Origin: Apiospora phragmitis
Lineage: Eukaryota > Ascomycota > Sordariomycetes > Amphisphaeriales > Apiosporaceae
Length of the DNA stretch: 64,000 bases
Direction: 5' to 3'
Assembly: GCA_038363925.1 (NCBI GenBank)
Contig: JAQQWL010000007.1
Coordinates: 1,178,001 to 1,242,000, forward strand
Every line of letters begins with the position of its first letter. The first letter of the stretch is position 1. The notes under the pieces were generated by a model that worked only from the letters and a program-made list of their open reading frames with translations, made no database searches and was not told the origin of the DNA. The position numbers were made by a program, and so were the translations under genes. Below are positions 63,101 to 64,000 of the stretch, piece by piece.

Positions 63101-64000
63101 GTTGAAGAGTTGCTTCTCCAAGTCCAGGGGCAAGTCATTGATACGACACCCTTTGAGCAGACCGGTCTGCAGGTCATCCGCCGAGCCAGCGAACATGCTG
63201 AAAGAGCATGCAACTTCCAGACGCTCCTGATTGTTCAGCCGGCCGTGGATATAGAAAAGGACATTCATGGTGGCCTTTTCACGAGCGACAGCGTGCCATT
63301 CGACGGCACGGACAACGACATGGATGAATTCCGCACGTACTCTCTATCTCTCGAGTGCCATCTCGAAGACCAAGGCGTCGTAGTGTCTACCAGGTTCGAC
63401 TCGACCGTGCTAAACGAGGAGCAAGTGTCCATTCTCATGAGACAGCTTGAACACGTCATTCGTCAGCTATGTGACCCTCACTCCGCCATGAAGAAGCTGG
63501 AAAACGTCGCTTTGGTTGGCCAACAAGATCTCGAGCAAGTATGGAGGTGGAACTCAACCGTGCCCGACGCTGCCGATGGTGTTGTACACGATTTAATCGC
63601 TGCAGCAACCAGTCAAGAACCGAAAGCGCAGGCTATATGTGCATGGGATGGCAATTGGACATACCGCGAGCTGGATCAACTGTCGACCGATCTAGCCCAC
63701 CATCTGGTTAACCTGGGAGTCGGCCCCGAGGTCATCGTTCCGATATGCATTGAAAAGTCCAAGTGGATGCCGGTGGCTATGATGGCGGTAATGAAGGCTG
63801 GCGGAGCTTCGGTGGCCATGGACTATGCGCAACCAGAGCATCGACTTCGTACCATTGCCGAACAGGTGAGTCCCATCGTGATGCTAACCTCGGTAGCTAA
63901 CCAAGATCTCGCCCGCCGCCTGACATCTCACCGTCCCGTAGTGGTAGTGGGCGAGCAGCAAACCACCAATCTGATAGCAGCAGCATCGGCGCAGTCAAGG
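60167..64000 (+). CDS. Non-ribosomal peptide synthetase, A-T-C-A..., 3' end beyond the window
   Basis: Start ATG 60167 lies in AAAATG context. No condensation domain precedes the first adenylation domain, so this is an initiation module. A1 (about 60310-61860) has TSGSTGTPKGTIITHSN, FDVAWSN with the Asp expected for an amino-acid substrate, YGPAECTV, YKTGDLVRY and PSGKTDRRKL with the catalytic Lys. The carrier protein has LGGDS with Ser at about 62027. C1 (about 62250-63530) starts VFPCTPLQEGLL and has HHALYDGWS. A2 starts near 63580 (VVHDLIAAATSQ) and runs off the window. Two frame breaks are visible: an extra C at 60290-60292 and a missing G at 61550-61551. The conserved A-domain motifs continue in phase beyond each. 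From 61553 to the end the frame is open. Codon usage and GC resemble the neighbours. The product is unknown. Confidence 0.94.

Noticed and set aside
62477..63268. 263-codon minus-strand frame
   Set aside because: It is a shadow of the NRPS condensation domain, whose sense frame carries the HHxxxDG motif.
1..64000. CRISPR arrays, bacterial operons or phage genes
   Set aside because: No regularly spaced identical repeats. The genes are intron-containing fungal families, so a prokaryotic interpretation does not fit.

Overview
This is a 64 kb piece of a filamentous ascomycete genome, most likely Sordariomycetes (inferred). Genes carry short introns of about 50-110 nt with GT...AG ends and CTAAC/CTGAC-like branch sites. 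There are long gene-poor gaps, AT-rich decayed stretches, and typical filamentous-fungal families: WSC proteins, NACHT receptors, NRPS and ABCC transporters. I cannot name the species.

Region 1 (1-23.3 kb) is housekeeping. In order it holds the 5' part of a proline/glutamine-rich protein gene (-), a membrane-anchored SGNH/GDSL hydrolase (-), SRP receptor alpha (-) divergent from YIF1 (+), an Mpv17/PMP22 protein (+), a BCS1-type AAA ATPase (+) convergent with a BTB protein (-), a 4 kb gene-free gap, casein kinase I (+) with a probable 5'UTR intron, and an INP54-like tail-anchored inositol-polyphosphate 5-phosphatase (+). Region 2 (25-36.3 kb) holds an unrecognised acidic-tailed gene with an in-frame stop, a PKA catalytic subunit (-) and a GRAM/TBC/EF-hand RabGAP (+).

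Region 3 (37-49 kb) is accessory. A secreted protein with several WSC domains and Ser/Thr repeats is followed by an AT-rich decayed block, a PNP-NACHT receptor remnant and another decayed block. Region 4 (49-64 kb) is a secondary-metabolite locus: a complete 14-exon ABCC transporter (-), a cytochrome P450 (-) and the start of an NRPS (+) with order A-T-C-A..., running off the window. Together they look like synthesis, oxidation and export of one peptide-derived product, which is unknown.

A cross-cutting observation: about ten one- or two-base frame breaks fall in mononucleotide or TC runs of otherwise well-conserved genes, including casein kinase I, the RabGAP, the 5-phosphatase and the NRPS. 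This pattern fits residual assembly errors better than real gene loss. Automated gene models here would be wrongly truncated or split.
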